DNA from: Cyclobacteriaceae bacterium
Lineage (GTDB): Bacteria > Bacteroidota > Bacteroidia > Cytophagales > Cyclobacteriaceae
Length of the DNA stretch: 64,000 nucleotides
NCBI GenBank assembly: GCA_016786585.1
Contig: JAEUUI010000024.1
Span: forward strand, 1-64,000
Direction: 5' to 3'
The translations under genes were made by a program, and so were the position numbers. Numbering within the stretch: the stretch's first letter is position 1; every line of letters starts with the position of its first letter. The notes below the pieces were generated by a model. It was not told where the DNA came from, made no database searches, and worked only from the letters and a program-made list of their open reading frames with translations. This document shows, one piece after another, positions 18,709 through 27,329 of the stretch.

Positions 18709-20256
18709 CTATGGTGTGAGAATAACAGAAGCATACGCTGGCAGCGTGAGCTCATTTTCTTTTAATGAAACACGATTTTCTGTCGCGAACCCAATGGCCC
18801 GAAACGCATTCAAATCAGTCGGCAACGTCAGCTTAACTGTACCCGAAGTGATGTTGTGGAAAACAATGAACGTTTCGTTGTCAAACGAACGTTTCAATCC
18901 GATAACGTTCGGAGGTAAATCGGCTATTGGTTCAATCGATCCGAACGTAAGCGGCTTGCTCGAATTGCGGTAGGAAATCAGTCGCTTGTAATGGTTGAGC
19001 AATGATTGTTTGTCGTCACCCTGTGCTTTTGCATCAGCCACAGAATCCAAAACGTTGAATCTTGGCGTCATCCATCGCGTAGTAATTTTTTCATCGCCCC
19101 ACAGGAACGGCTCCCGGATAAATTCATCGGGCTTAGTGCCGCGCATGCCTAACTCTTCGCCATAGTAGACGTAAGGTGTGCCGGGCAACGTGAGCAAAAT
19201 CGAAGCCGCCACCCTCGCCTTACCCGGATCGTTACCTAACTGACTCATAATTCGACTTTGATCGTGATTCGTCAGAATCGGTGCATCCAGAAACTCAGGG
19301 TTTGAAGATTTAAAGAAGTCGATTTGTTCAGCATAGTTTGCAATCAGTTGCAGTGAATCAACTCCTGAATTAAGCGTTATGATCACCCGGCTTCCAAGAT
19401 CAAAATTGAAGAGTGCGGGCAAGCCTTTCGCAAACGGAGAAACCTCGTTCCGGTCGGTCGAGTAAACCTCTCCTACCATGTAAATGTCAGGCTTGATCTT
19501 GACGAGCTGCTCGCGGTACCAAATCCAGAATTGATGGCAGTCGTATGCGCGGTCGCTCGGATATAAATGTCGTGCAGCATCAAAGCGAAATCCGTCAACG
19601 TTCATCTCCTGAATCCAGAATCGCGCAACGTCAACCATTTCATCGCGTACTTTTTGATTGTCGAAATTGAGGTCAGGCATGTGACTGGAGAAAAATCCGT
19701 AATAATGTTCTGCTGTAGAATCATTATTCACTTCATGCCATTGACGGATGTTGTCCGAATCAACTGTGACTTTCTTTTTTGAGATCTGATCACGGATAGA
19801 ATCTTTCTTTGCCCAAATAAAGTAATCGCGGTAGGGAGAGTTCTTATCACTTGAAGCGCTTATAAACCAGGGATGATTAGTGGCCGTGTGATTCAACACC
19901 AGGTCGATGATCACCCGGATGCCACGTTTATGCGCTTCTGCAGTAAATGCTTTAAAATCACCTAGCGTGCCGTAATCGGGGTGGATGCTCTTGTAATCAG
20001 ACACATCGTATTTATGGTACGATGGCGAAGGCATAATCGGCATAAGCCAGATGCCATTAACATCCAACGACTCAACATAGTCGAGCTTACTGGTTAATCC
20101 TTTCAGATCGCCTTTGCCATCACCGTTACCATCGGCAAATGCAAGCACAAAGATTTCATACTTCACCCCTTGCGGCCACGCATTGTTAACAGCAGGCTTT
20201 TGTCCACATGAAAAGCAGATCAAAGCGAGAGCCGATAGCATAGCGTATCTTTTCAT
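18709..20256 (-). CDS. Alpha-amylase family lipoprotein (GH13)
   Basis: This 515-residue GH13 enzyme starts with a lipoprotein signal (ALALICFSCG, lipobox Cys at about residue 17), so it is expected to be anchored in a membrane and to face the periplasm or cell surface. The barrel has all catalytic residues: VLNHTATNHPWF, GFRFDAARH (nucleophile), MVGEVYSTD (acid/base) and LTNHDQSRI. A C-terminal beta domain follows. Its start codon overlaps the upstream amylase stop by 4 bp (ATGA), showing translational coupling. The likely role is cutting maltodextrins to maltose or glucose. The exact subfamily cannot be fixed by eye. Confidence 0.93.
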   Translation of the reverse strand: MKRYAMLSALALICFSCGQKPAVNNAWPQGVKYEIFVLAFADGNGDGKGDLKGLTSKLDYVESLDVNGIWLMPIMPSPSYHKYDVSDYKSIHPDYGTLGDFKAFTAEAHKRGIRVIIDLVLNHTATNHPWFISASSDKNSPYRDYFIWAKKDSIRDQISKKKVTVDSDNIRQWHEVNNDSTAEHYYGFFSSHMPDLNFDNQKVRDEMVDVARFWIQEMNVDGFRFDAARHLYPSDRAYDCHQFWIWYREQLVKIKPDIYMVGEVYSTDRNEVSPFAKGLPALFNFDLGSRVIITLNSGVDSLQLIANYAEQIDFFKSSNPEFLDAPILTNHDQSRIMSQLGNDPGKARVAASILLTLPGTPYVYYGEELGMRGTKPDEFIREPFLWGDEKITTRWMTPRFNVLDSVADAKAQGDDKQSLLNHYKRLISYRNSSKPLTFGSIEPIADLPPNVIGLKRSFDNETFIVFHNITSGTVKLTLPTDLNAFRAIGFATENRVSLKENELTLPAYASVILTP

Positions 20257-22028
20257 TCTTCGATCTTAAAGATATAAGCACTATAAGCCGGCAGGTTCAT
20301 CGAAAGTGTACGGGCTGTTAATTTCTGATCGGAGTTTTTCCACAATAGGTCGCGAAGCTGATAGGTTTTATCGGCTTTCAGCGAAAGGGATGTGGCAAGC
20401 TCAGCTGGTATCGTAACACTAACGGGCTTTACTTTTGCCCCGAAGTTTGAAACGATCAATAGTTTTTCTGACCCTGAGTTTCTGACGAACGCGTGAATAT
20501 CATCAGACACGGTAAGATCAGCATAAGCGCCAGAGACAATCGCAGGATTTGTTTGCGCGAGATTAAGCAGCGTTCCGTAGAACTGACGTAAACTCTTTTG
20601 CGGTTCGCTCAGCAGCCCGCCATCGAACGCTCCTCCGTTCATCCACTTTTGATGTTCCGGTACGCCCCAATAATCAAAAATGGTTGTGCGACCATCTTTA
20701 CCGCCAAAACCTTCAGCACCGGCACCCGGCTCGCCTACTTCCTGACCGAAATAAATCATTACCGGTCCCTGGTCGATGGTAGCGCTCACAACCATGGCTG
20801 GAACAATTTTCCAGCCACTGCCGGCAAAATCAGGTGAGGCTATCCGCTGCTCGTCATGGTTCTCAAGAAAATGCAGCATGTTTCCATTGATGCCTTCCAG
20901 GCTTTTTTGAATTACGTCAATGTCTTTCGCACTTCGCTTATTGTTAATTAATCCGCGGAGCGTATCGTAGAGCTGAACCTTGTCGTACAGGTAGTCGAAC
21001 TTACCTGTCTTGATGTAATTGTGATACTGGGCAGGGTTGTAAATTTCTGCCACAAATATTATTTCCGGATTAACCGCCTTCACTTGCGGAATTGCCCAGT
21101 TCCAGAATTCAACCGGCACCATTTCGGCCATATCGCACCGAAAGCCATCCACATGTTTGTTTGCCCAGAAGACGAGAATGTCTTTCATCTTGATCCACGT
21201 ATCGGGAATCGGCTCGAAGTAAGGCTTGTTATTATCCTGAATATCAACCCCGTAATTGAGCTTAACGGTTTCAAACCATTCATTCACTCCCGGACTTGCC
21301 GTAAACTGATTGTTGCCGGTAACCTTTGCCGGAGTTTCATTGAACTTTCCATCAGCAGCAGGGTAAAGTGTATCGGGCGGAATAGATTTAAAATCCTTTG
21401 GCACAACAAACGACTCTCCCGGCAGGTAATAGAAATTGTTGTTAGCGGAAAATTTCACCGTCTTATCATCGGTTTCTCCGAGGTCTTTTACACCCGCTGG
21501 TTTCGTGTCAGATTTATAGGCGCGCGCTACGTGGTTCGGAACAAAATCGATCAACACTTTCAATCCATTAGCATGCGTCCGTTCCACCAGTTGCTCGAAC
21601 TCTTTCATACGATCAGGCACATTAACGGCCAGATCAGGATTAACATCGTAGTAATCTTTAATCGCATAAGGCGAGCCCGCCCTTCCTTTCACGACATCTG
21701 CATCATCAAGCGCGATTCCATACCGGGAATAATCCGTTAATACTGCGTGTTCAATTATGCCTGTGAACCAAACATGCGTTACACCGAGGTCCTTAATTGA
21801 CCCCAAAGCAACTCCGTTAATGTCGTTGAATTTCCCAACACCATTTTCAGCAAGGGTTCCGTAAGGCTTATTAACAGCAGTTTTATTCCCGAACAGCCGG
21901 GTCATCATCTGGTATACAACCATTTTAGTCGGCTTATTTTCCATAGCAGGCACGGGCGGGATTTTTTCAACTTGCCGGGCACATCCACACAGGAGAATAC
22001 ACAGCAAAACGGGGGCAATTCTGACCAT
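20253..22028 (-). CDS. Alpha-amylase family lipoprotein (GH13)
   Basis: This is the second exported GH13 amylase and the first gene of the six-gene alpha-glucan operon. I choose the start at 22028 (MVRIAPVLLC), which gives a compact lipoprotein signal ending in LLCGC; an in-frame ATG at 22055 is also possible. The product has about 591 residues. The catalytic motifs FVPNHVARAY, GFRCDMAEM (nucleophile), FVAEIYNPA (acid/base) and FLENHDEQR are all present. An insertion of about 80 residues after the first motif carries Tyr, Asn and Gly-rich segments, as in cyclomaltodextrinase-like or SusA/G-like periplasmic enzymes. A LacI-type dyad lies just upstream (22085-22098). Confidence 0.93.
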   Translation of the reverse strand: MVRIAPVLLCILLCGCARQVEKIPPVPAMENKPTKMVVYQMMTRLFGNKTAVNKPYGTLAENGVGKFNDINGVALGSIKDLGVTHVWFTGIIEHAVLTDYSRYGIALDDADVVKGRAGSPYAIKDYYDVNPDLAVNVPDRMKEFEQLVERTHANGLKVLIDFVPNHVARAYKSDTKPAGVKDLGETDDKTVKFSANNNFYYLPGESFVVPKDFKSIPPDTLYPAADGKFNETPAKVTGNNQFTASPGVNEWFETVKLNYGVDIQDNNKPYFEPIPDTWIKMKDILVFWANKHVDGFRCDMAEMVPVEFWNWAIPQVKAVNPEIIFVAEIYNPAQYHNYIKTGKFDYLYDKVQLYDTLRGLINNKRSAKDIDVIQKSLEGINGNMLHFLENHDEQRIASPDFAGSGWKIVPAMVVSATIDQGPVMIYFGQEVGEPGAGAEGFGGKDGRTTIFDYWGVPEHQKWMNGGAFDGGLLSEPQKSLRQFYGTLLNLAQTNPAIVSGAYADLTVSDDIHAFVRNSGSEKLLIVSNFGAKVKPVSVTIPAELATSLSLKADKTYQLRDLLWKNSDQKLTARTLSMNLPAYSAYIFKIEE

Positions 22029-22084
22029 CGTTAAAGATATACCAATGGCAGACAAGGGTCGGTAAAACCGAAGGATAAAATTTA

Positions 22085-22098
22085 CGCAAACGGTTGCA
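22085..22098. promoter_or_regulatory. Candidate LacI-family operator before the amylase-GlgE operon
   Basis: CGCAAACGGTTGCA matches 12 of 14 bases of the perfect palindrome found upstream of susC and keeps the GCAA-N4-TTGC form. It lies 57 bp before the chosen amylase start and directly abuts the stop codon of the upstream TMEM220-like gene, so it sits in the only free promoter space of this operon. Confidence 0.6.
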
Positions 22099-22470
22099 CT
22101 AGGCAGCTTTCTGTCGAAATGCTCTAAAAATGCACACTGCTAACACCAGTTGGTTGATCAGAAGTCCCAGAAATTCACGCGACTCTTCGATGTACGGGAA
22201 CTCCATTTTCATTACGTCATCAAACAGTACGCTCTTGTCGTCCTGCCGCAGCCACTCCGACAATCCCGGAAACAGGATAATCATGTAAATCAGGTAAAGC
22301 ACGGCAAGTCCGACCAATAACCATCGGTTGTAATAGTTAAACATCGCCATTACCGAAACGACAGCCATCACGCCATAAATAAGTATCCACAAAATCGGAT
22401 CCGGATCGTTTACCTGTAATGCGGCAAATGCCAGAAACATAAGAGCGAAGAAGGCAAACAGGAATTTCAT
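22099..22470 (-). CDS. TMEM220-like small membrane protein
   Basis: This predicted inner-membrane protein of 123 residues starts at 22470 (MKFLFAFFALMFL); the longer frame to 22563 adds 31 residues without signal features. It has four hydrophobic segments and the motif AALQVNDPDPILWILIYG near the N-terminus, characteristic of the TMEM220 family found in bacteria and animals. The molecular function of the family is not known. It is followed directly by the operator of the amylase operon and is probably a separate transcription unit. Confidence 0.85.
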   Translation of the reverse strand: MKFLFAFFALMFLAFAALQVNDPDPILWILIYGVMAVVSVMAMFNYYNRWLLVGLAVLYLIYMIILFPGLSEWLRQDDKSVLFDDVMKMEFPYIEESREFLGLLINQLVLAVCIFRAFRQKAA

Positions 22471-22630
22471 AGTGATTTTTCTTAGCGCCTGAGTTTTCGT
22501 GAAAATTACAGACCAGATTTGACTGTTAAAAGTATTCTTTATAAACCGATTTTGAAAATGCAAGTGATTCCGTGACGGTTACTCATCGGAAGCAACATGT
22601 ATCAACCGACAACCTAACCTACCCCCACAT

Positions 22631-24142
22631 ATGGTCAGACTTTACATCCTTTGCAGCTTGGTTGTGGTTTCCCGGTCTCTTTTGTGTCAGGCAATCTACG
22701 TTACACAAACCGGTAACGGCACGATGAACGGTTCAAGCTGGTCGAATGCATATTCAGGCGACATGCTGCAGCAGGCCATCGATGAAGCTTCATCGGAAGT
22801 GTGGGTTGCTTCGGGTACGTATCGCACTACCACGGGTACCGACCGGATAATTTCATTTCACATGCGTAACGGAATTACGATTTACGGAAGCTTTGTCGGC
22901 ACGGAAACTTCGGTACTACAGCGCAACTTATCGAACGGGTTAACCAGCGTACTTACCGGAGAGATTGGTGCAGCCGGCAACTCCGACAACAGTTACCATA
23001 CCATTCACAATACCTCATTGAACAACTCCGCTATCGTTGACGGTTTTATTATCACAGGCGCGAATGATAACCGTGTGGCGACTGAAACAGAGGGGCTTGG
23101 TGGTGGCATTTACAATGCCGGTAATGGTGGAATATGCAGTCCGACCATTCGCAACTGTGTAATCGTTAACAATCGGGCCGTTTTTGGAGCAGGAATTTTC
23201 AATAGCGGCTACCTGGGCGGCAATGCCAATCCGGTTATTAGTAATTGCGTGATCGCATTTAACACAGCAACAACGGGTGGCGGTGGCATCGATAACTTCG
23301 GACTCGCCGGGAATGCAAGTCCAAGTATAACGAACACGATTTTTTATGAGAACACAGCCGCTGAACGCGCAGGCGCCATGTATTGCTGGGGTGGAAATAC
23401 AGGAAACGCAAATCCTACCATTATCAATTCTGTCTTTGTTAACAATCATGCTGCCGATGGCGGAGCCATCGTGTCGGACCGATTAAATTCATCCACCGGA
23501 AGTTCCGGGAACAGTAACCCTTCGTTTACAAATTGCATCTTTCTGAATAATTCGGTAACCGGAACAGGTCCGCAGTTTCTACTACTGGGTGGAGCTACTT
23601 TTAACATCACATTTTCTGCAATCGACTTAACCGGTCAGAGTAGCCCGAATGTTATTACAGGCGGTACGGGCAATATCAATAGCAACCCACTTTTCATAAA
23701 CGCATCTGCGGCGGCTGGAGTTGACGGTGCCTGGCTGACGGCCGATGACGGCCTGCGCTTACAGCCACTCTCTCCTTGTATAAACTCAGGCAACAACACT
23801 GGCACAACTTCAACTGACATTCTTGCAAATCCCAGAATTATTGATGTAACCATTGACATGGGTGCTTACGAATACAATGGCTTAGTGACGGGTTTTGAAG
23901 AGTTATCGCATGACCGAATTCGTTTCTATCCTAATCCTGCTTCGGATAAGGTTTATTTTTCCGGGATTCAATCGGGAGATCAAATTCATCTTCTAAATGC
24001 CCAGGGACTGGTCGCTCACCCTTCCGGTAGGTCGGATAAAGCAAACGAGATGGATATTCGTCAGCTGCCGGCAGGTATATATCTGATCGTAATCGACTCT
24101 GGGAAACATAAAACGACCAAAAAGCTATTGATCAGTCGCTAA
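22631..24142 (+). CDS. Secreted parallel beta-helix protein with T9SS sorting domain
   Basis: This 503-residue exported protein has an N-terminal signal peptide (about 1-21) and a long Asn/Gly/Thr-rich region. In that region a unit of about 35 residues repeats several times (GGGIYN, GAGIFN, GGGGIDN, AGAMYC, each followed by NPxI-N-xIFxNN). This pattern is typical of right-handed beta-helix (PbH1) proteins such as surface polysaccharide lyases or adhesins. The last 75 residues form a type A T9SS C-terminal domain (RFYPNPASDKVYF, LPAGIYLI), so it should be exported through the type IX system. No catalytic residues can be named. Its stop overlaps the convergent receptor gene by 4 bp. Confidence 0.88.
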   Translation: MVRLYILCSLVVVSRSLLCQAIYVTQTGNGTMNGSSWSNAYSGDMLQQAIDEASSEVWVASGTYRTTTGTDRIISFHMRNGITIYGSFVGTETSVLQRNLSNGLTSVLTGEIGAAGNSDNSYHTIHNTSLNNSAIVDGFIITGANDNRVATETEGLGGGIYNAGNGGICSPTIRNCVIVNNRAVFGAGIFNSGYLGGNANPVISNCVIAFNTATTGGGGIDNFGLAGNASPSITNTIFYENTAAERAGAMYCWGGNTGNANPTIINSVFVNNHAADGGAIVSDRLNSSTGSSGNSNPSFTNCIFLNNSVTGTGPQFLLLGGATFNITFSAIDLTGQSSPNVITGGTGNINSNPLFINASAAAGVDGAWLTADDGLRLQPLSPCINSGNNTGTTSTDILANPRIIDVTIDMGAYEYNGLVTGFEELSHDRIRFYPNPASDKVYFSGIQSGDQIHLLNAQGLVAHPSGRSDKANEMDIRQLPAGIYLIVIDSGKHKTTKKLLISR

Positions 24143-26442
24143 AAATCAATACGATACACTAACACCGGAATCAAGCCCAACTGGTACTGTGTGTTAATCG
24201 CACGTTTCACATGATCGTAGTAATGATAGGCTTCGTTTTGCGTGTTTAGCAGATTCTGGATATCGATTGCAATCGTGCGGGTATAGTGCTTTTTATTCTT
24301 TCGCCAGTTAAGCCTCAAATCGAAACGAACGTAGTCCTTAAGCTTGTTTTCAAAAACGGCTGAGGTGGGACTATATACAGTTCCCGGTGAATCCTGATCC
24401 TGAACGATCCGCATTTCACGCAATCCCCCCAGAAGAAGAATGCGTCCGCTCACACCAAAAGATCGTTGCGATTCCTTTTTCATTTTCGTCCACTCACGAC
24501 CGTAGGTACCGTTAACCGTATAACTTCCATTAAACCGCGTACTTCGCTCAATATTGTCTGACCCTTCGTACAGCGACTTATAGTACGATGCGCCTACAAT
24601 GAAATAACTCTTGTCAACAAACGATTTTTCTGTCCATACTTCCAAGCCATAATTGCTTCCAACACCCTTTGAAACCAAGGCAGCTGATGGATATACTTCG
24701 ATTGAATTCAATAATGAATATGATGATTTAACATCTGTTACCGGAACATCGAACAACTTCTGATAGTATGCATTCGAAGAGAATCGAAATCCATTATCTG
24801 AAAGGAAGGAGTATGCAAGATCAAGATGATGCGCTTTGGTAAGCTCGAGATTTTTGTTATCGGCAATGTACGTTGTTGTCGATTGCACCTGGCTTACCAG
24901 GTTATAGGTTAATTTAAACGAGCTATTGGAAGATGGCGAGAACTCCACCCCTACCCGCGGTTCAACTGCTCCGGTTTGATTGTATGTAAAGTAAACATAC
25001 CGCACACCGGTAAACGCGTTCCACCGGTTATCGATTAAAACCTTCCACTGAGCGTAAGGCTGGATCAAAGCGCCTTCAACCGAGCCGTAATCAATAACAT
25101 GCGCAGCATTCCCGGTTTGGTTGCCACTGCTCATAGCATCGGAAACATAATTTACCTGGACGCCCGTCTCAATCAGATAGTTATTTAGTTTTGCATTCAT
25201 TCTGCCGTACGCTGACACGAGCAGTTTATCGAAATCAAACCGGTCTTCATACACAACATCAGTTCGACCTGCTGCAATCTCCGGAGCAAGCTGGTCACGG
25301 CTTTGCTGACTTCCTGAAACGGAAACACCGGCAGATACGTTAGCAGCCCACAACGACTGGTTAAACACCAGTCCGGTTCCAAAGTTTTTTGATCGATATT
25401 CGATATCGTATTGATCCTTTTCAACTTCCCATTCGTCCTCGTCCTTATGTTCAAACGAATTCTTGCTTGCACCTGCAAAACCAAACCAGGATAGCGACCG
25501 CCCCTTCGAGAATGACGAATTCAGTGAAAACGTCAAGTCCTGAAAACGGATATCTTCATCACCAAACTTAGCACCCAACTGCGATAACAGGCCAACGGTT
25601 GAGTACCGGTAATTCGCCAAAAACGATGTCCGTTTATTTTTTCCGAGCGGGCCTTCAGCGGCAACGTCCAGACCAATTAAACTTGCCTGAGCAGTGTAAT
25701 GATAGTCTGTCGTATCGCCATTGCGAAGCTTCATATCAATCACGCCCGACAACGCGTTGCCGTAGCGCGAAGGCAATGAGCCGGTATAAAAATCAGTTTG
25801 TTGCATCAGCTGCGAACTGATGATATTTACGCCACCGCCATACCCTGCCGGCTTATCCGAAAATGTTCCGGCATTCGCCAGATGGTTGGGGTTCACCACA
25901 TCCAGTCCGTTAATCTTCCACAGTAAACCCGCCGGAGAATTTCCGCGGATTACAATCGTGTTGTTCTGATCGTTAGCCGTAATCACTCCGGGGTACGAAG
26001 TGATCACCCGGACCGGGTCAAAAAAGTTAGCCGGCAAGCGAAGTGCTTTTTCGTTGGTAATCGCATGTTCGCCGGGATCGTAGGATTGCGCCCTGCTTGA
26101 GACAACCTCAATCTCATCCAGTACATTTTGAAATTCACGCAACTGAATCGTGATCTCCGATTTACGAGCCGAAATTACCAGAAGCTCCTGCTGAACAGTT
26201 TCATAGCCAGTAAATGACACCTTAACAGTATAACGACCGGGAAAAACATTTTGAAAAACAAACACACCCGCAGCATCGGTTGTTGCTCCGATTGACGTAC
26301 TGTCTTTCAGCAGCAGCACACTCGCGCCTTGCAACGCAGCGCGAGTCGTAACATCTTCAACCTTTCCGTTAACCTGCTGACTTTGCTGTGCAAAAAGCGT
26401 GTGACCCGTTATTACAAGCAGAAGAATGGCAACTATCCGCAC
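24139..26442 (-). CDS. TonB-dependent outer-membrane receptor
   Basis: This 767-residue outer-membrane transporter has a signal peptide (about 1-18), a carboxypeptidase-regulatory-like beta domain (about 22-110; GKVEDVTTRAALQGASV), a plug domain (about 115-235; TIVIRGNSPAGL, YGNALSGVIDMKLRNG) and a C-terminal barrel ending in Phe (VYRIDF). It is not a SusC type and has no SusD partner. It is the last gene of the minus-strand operon beginning at the Gfo/Idh/MocA gene, 3 bp after the TIM-barrel gene. It may therefore import the sugar or a metal cofactor used by that pathway (inference). The substrate is unknown. Confidence 0.93.
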   Translation of the reverse strand: MRIVAILLLVITGHTLFAQQSQQVNGKVEDVTTRAALQGASVLLLKDSTSIGATTDAAGVFVFQNVFPGRYTVKVSFTGYETVQQELLVISARKSEITIQLREFQNVLDEIEVVSSRAQSYDPGEHAITNEKALRLPANFFDPVRVITSYPGVITANDQNNTIVIRGNSPAGLLWKINGLDVVNPNHLANAGTFSDKPAGYGGGVNIISSQLMQQTDFYTGSLPSRYGNALSGVIDMKLRNGDTTDYHYTAQASLIGLDVAAEGPLGKNKRTSFLANYRYSTVGLLSQLGAKFGDEDIRFQDLTFSLNSSFSKGRSLSWFGFAGASKNSFEHKDEDEWEVEKDQYDIEYRSKNFGTGLVFNQSLWAANVSAGVSVSGSQQSRDQLAPEIAAGRTDVVYEDRFDFDKLLVSAYGRMNAKLNNYLIETGVQVNYVSDAMSSGNQTGNAAHVIDYGSVEGALIQPYAQWKVLIDNRWNAFTGVRYVYFTYNQTGAVEPRVGVEFSPSSNSSFKLTYNLVSQVQSTTTYIADNKNLELTKAHHLDLAYSFLSDNGFRFSSNAYYQKLFDVPVTDVKSSYSLLNSIEVYPSAALVSKGVGSNYGLEVWTEKSFVDKSYFIVGASYYKSLYEGSDNIERSTRFNGSYTVNGTYGREWTKMKKESQRSFGVSGRILLLGGLREMRIVQDQDSPGTVYSPTSAVFENKLKDYVRFDLRLNWRKNKKHYTRTIAIDIQNLLNTQNEAYHYYDHVKRAINTQYQLGLIPVLVYRIDF

Positions 26443-26445
26443 GAC

Positions 26446-27327
26446 CTATACAATGCTTTTTAAGTAAGCATATCCGTTCGTGATGCTGGTAGCCTGTGGA
26501 CCGGTGAAATATTCCTGCTCAAGGAAGAAATGTTTCATGCCTGACTGCCCCGCAGCGGCAAAGATTGGTTTGAAGTCGATCGAACCGCTTCCTACATCGG
26601 AATTCTTAGCACGATCAACCTTGTCCATGTCCTTCACATGCCATAACTCAAATCTGCCCGGATGATTTTTAAATAATGTCAACGGATCCTGACCGCCAAA
26701 CACAATCCAGTAGAGATCCATTTCCATGGCTACCAATGAAGGATCGAGCTCTTTCAGCATTACATCATATAAAACCTCGCCTTCAACCTTCTCGAATTCG
26801 AATGCGTGATTGTGATACGCCATTCGCAGGCCGTATTGTTTCGATATCTCTCCTGCCTTGTTCATAATCTCGCATGTGCGCTTGATCGCATCAAGCGAGT
26901 TGCGCTCGTTTTCATCGAGCCAGGCGATCGTTGTATACTCCTGTCCTGCTGCCTTTGCATCAGCAACACTCTTCTCCCACTGGTTTACAGGCGTACCAAC
27001 GCGGTCGGGGCTCGATTGACCCGTTCCATAATGACCGCTCACGATCTTCATCCCGAGACGCTTTACTTCCGCAGCGAAATCGGAATACGACACACCGAAA
27101 ATCTTTCCATTGTCGTAACCGTATGCTTCAACTTCTGTGAAGCCTGTGTCTGCCACCAGCTTCAGCGTACCCATTACATCTTTTTCGAAGACTTCACGCA
27201 AGGTGTACAACTGTATACCAATTGCCTTTTTTGTCGTTGTTGCAGGTGCACTGCAAGAATATAACGAAGCGAGACTCATACCTCCTACCGCGAGCGCTGA
27301 ACGCTCAATAAAAGTTCTTCTGTTCAT
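26446..27327 (-). CDS. Exported sugar phosphate isomerase/epimerase-like TIM barrel
   Basis: This 293-residue member of the xylose isomerase-like TIM-barrel family (AP endonuclease 2 superfamily) has a twin-arginine-like start (NRRTFIERSALAVGG) followed by a Cys in LYSC, so it is probably exported, perhaps as a lipoprotein. Metal-site style motifs are visible: AYHNHAFEF, AMEMDLYW, WHVKDMD and FLEQEY. The gene lies 2 bp downstream of the large cytochrome-DUF1080 gene. In related clusters such proteins act on keto-sugars as isomerases or lyases. The precise reaction here is unknown. Confidence 0.88.
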   Translation of the reverse strand: MNRRTFIERSALAVGGMSLASLYSCSAPATTTKKAIGIQLYTLREVFEKDVMGTLKLVADTGFTEVEAYGYDNGKIFGVSYSDFAAEVKRLGMKIVSGHYGTGQSSPDRVGTPVNQWEKSVADAKAAGQEYTTIAWLDENERNSLDAIKRTCEIMNKAGEISKQYGLRMAYHNHAFEFEKVEGEVLYDVMLKELDPSLVAMEMDLYWIVFGGQDPLTLFKNHPGRFELWHVKDMDKVDRAKNSDVGSGSIDFKPIFAAAGQSGMKHFFLEQEYFTGPQATSITNGYAYLKSIV

Positions 27328-27329
27328 AA

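Noticed and set aside
18696-18755. Upstream extension of glgE (start at 18755)
   Set aside because: It would overlap the preceding amylase by 47 bp, and residues before MKINLKG do not look like the family.
23095-23560. Possible DNA repeat array in the beta-helix gene
   Set aside because: The repetition is at protein level with diverged codons; there are no conserved spacers or identical DNA units, so not CRISPR or VNTR.
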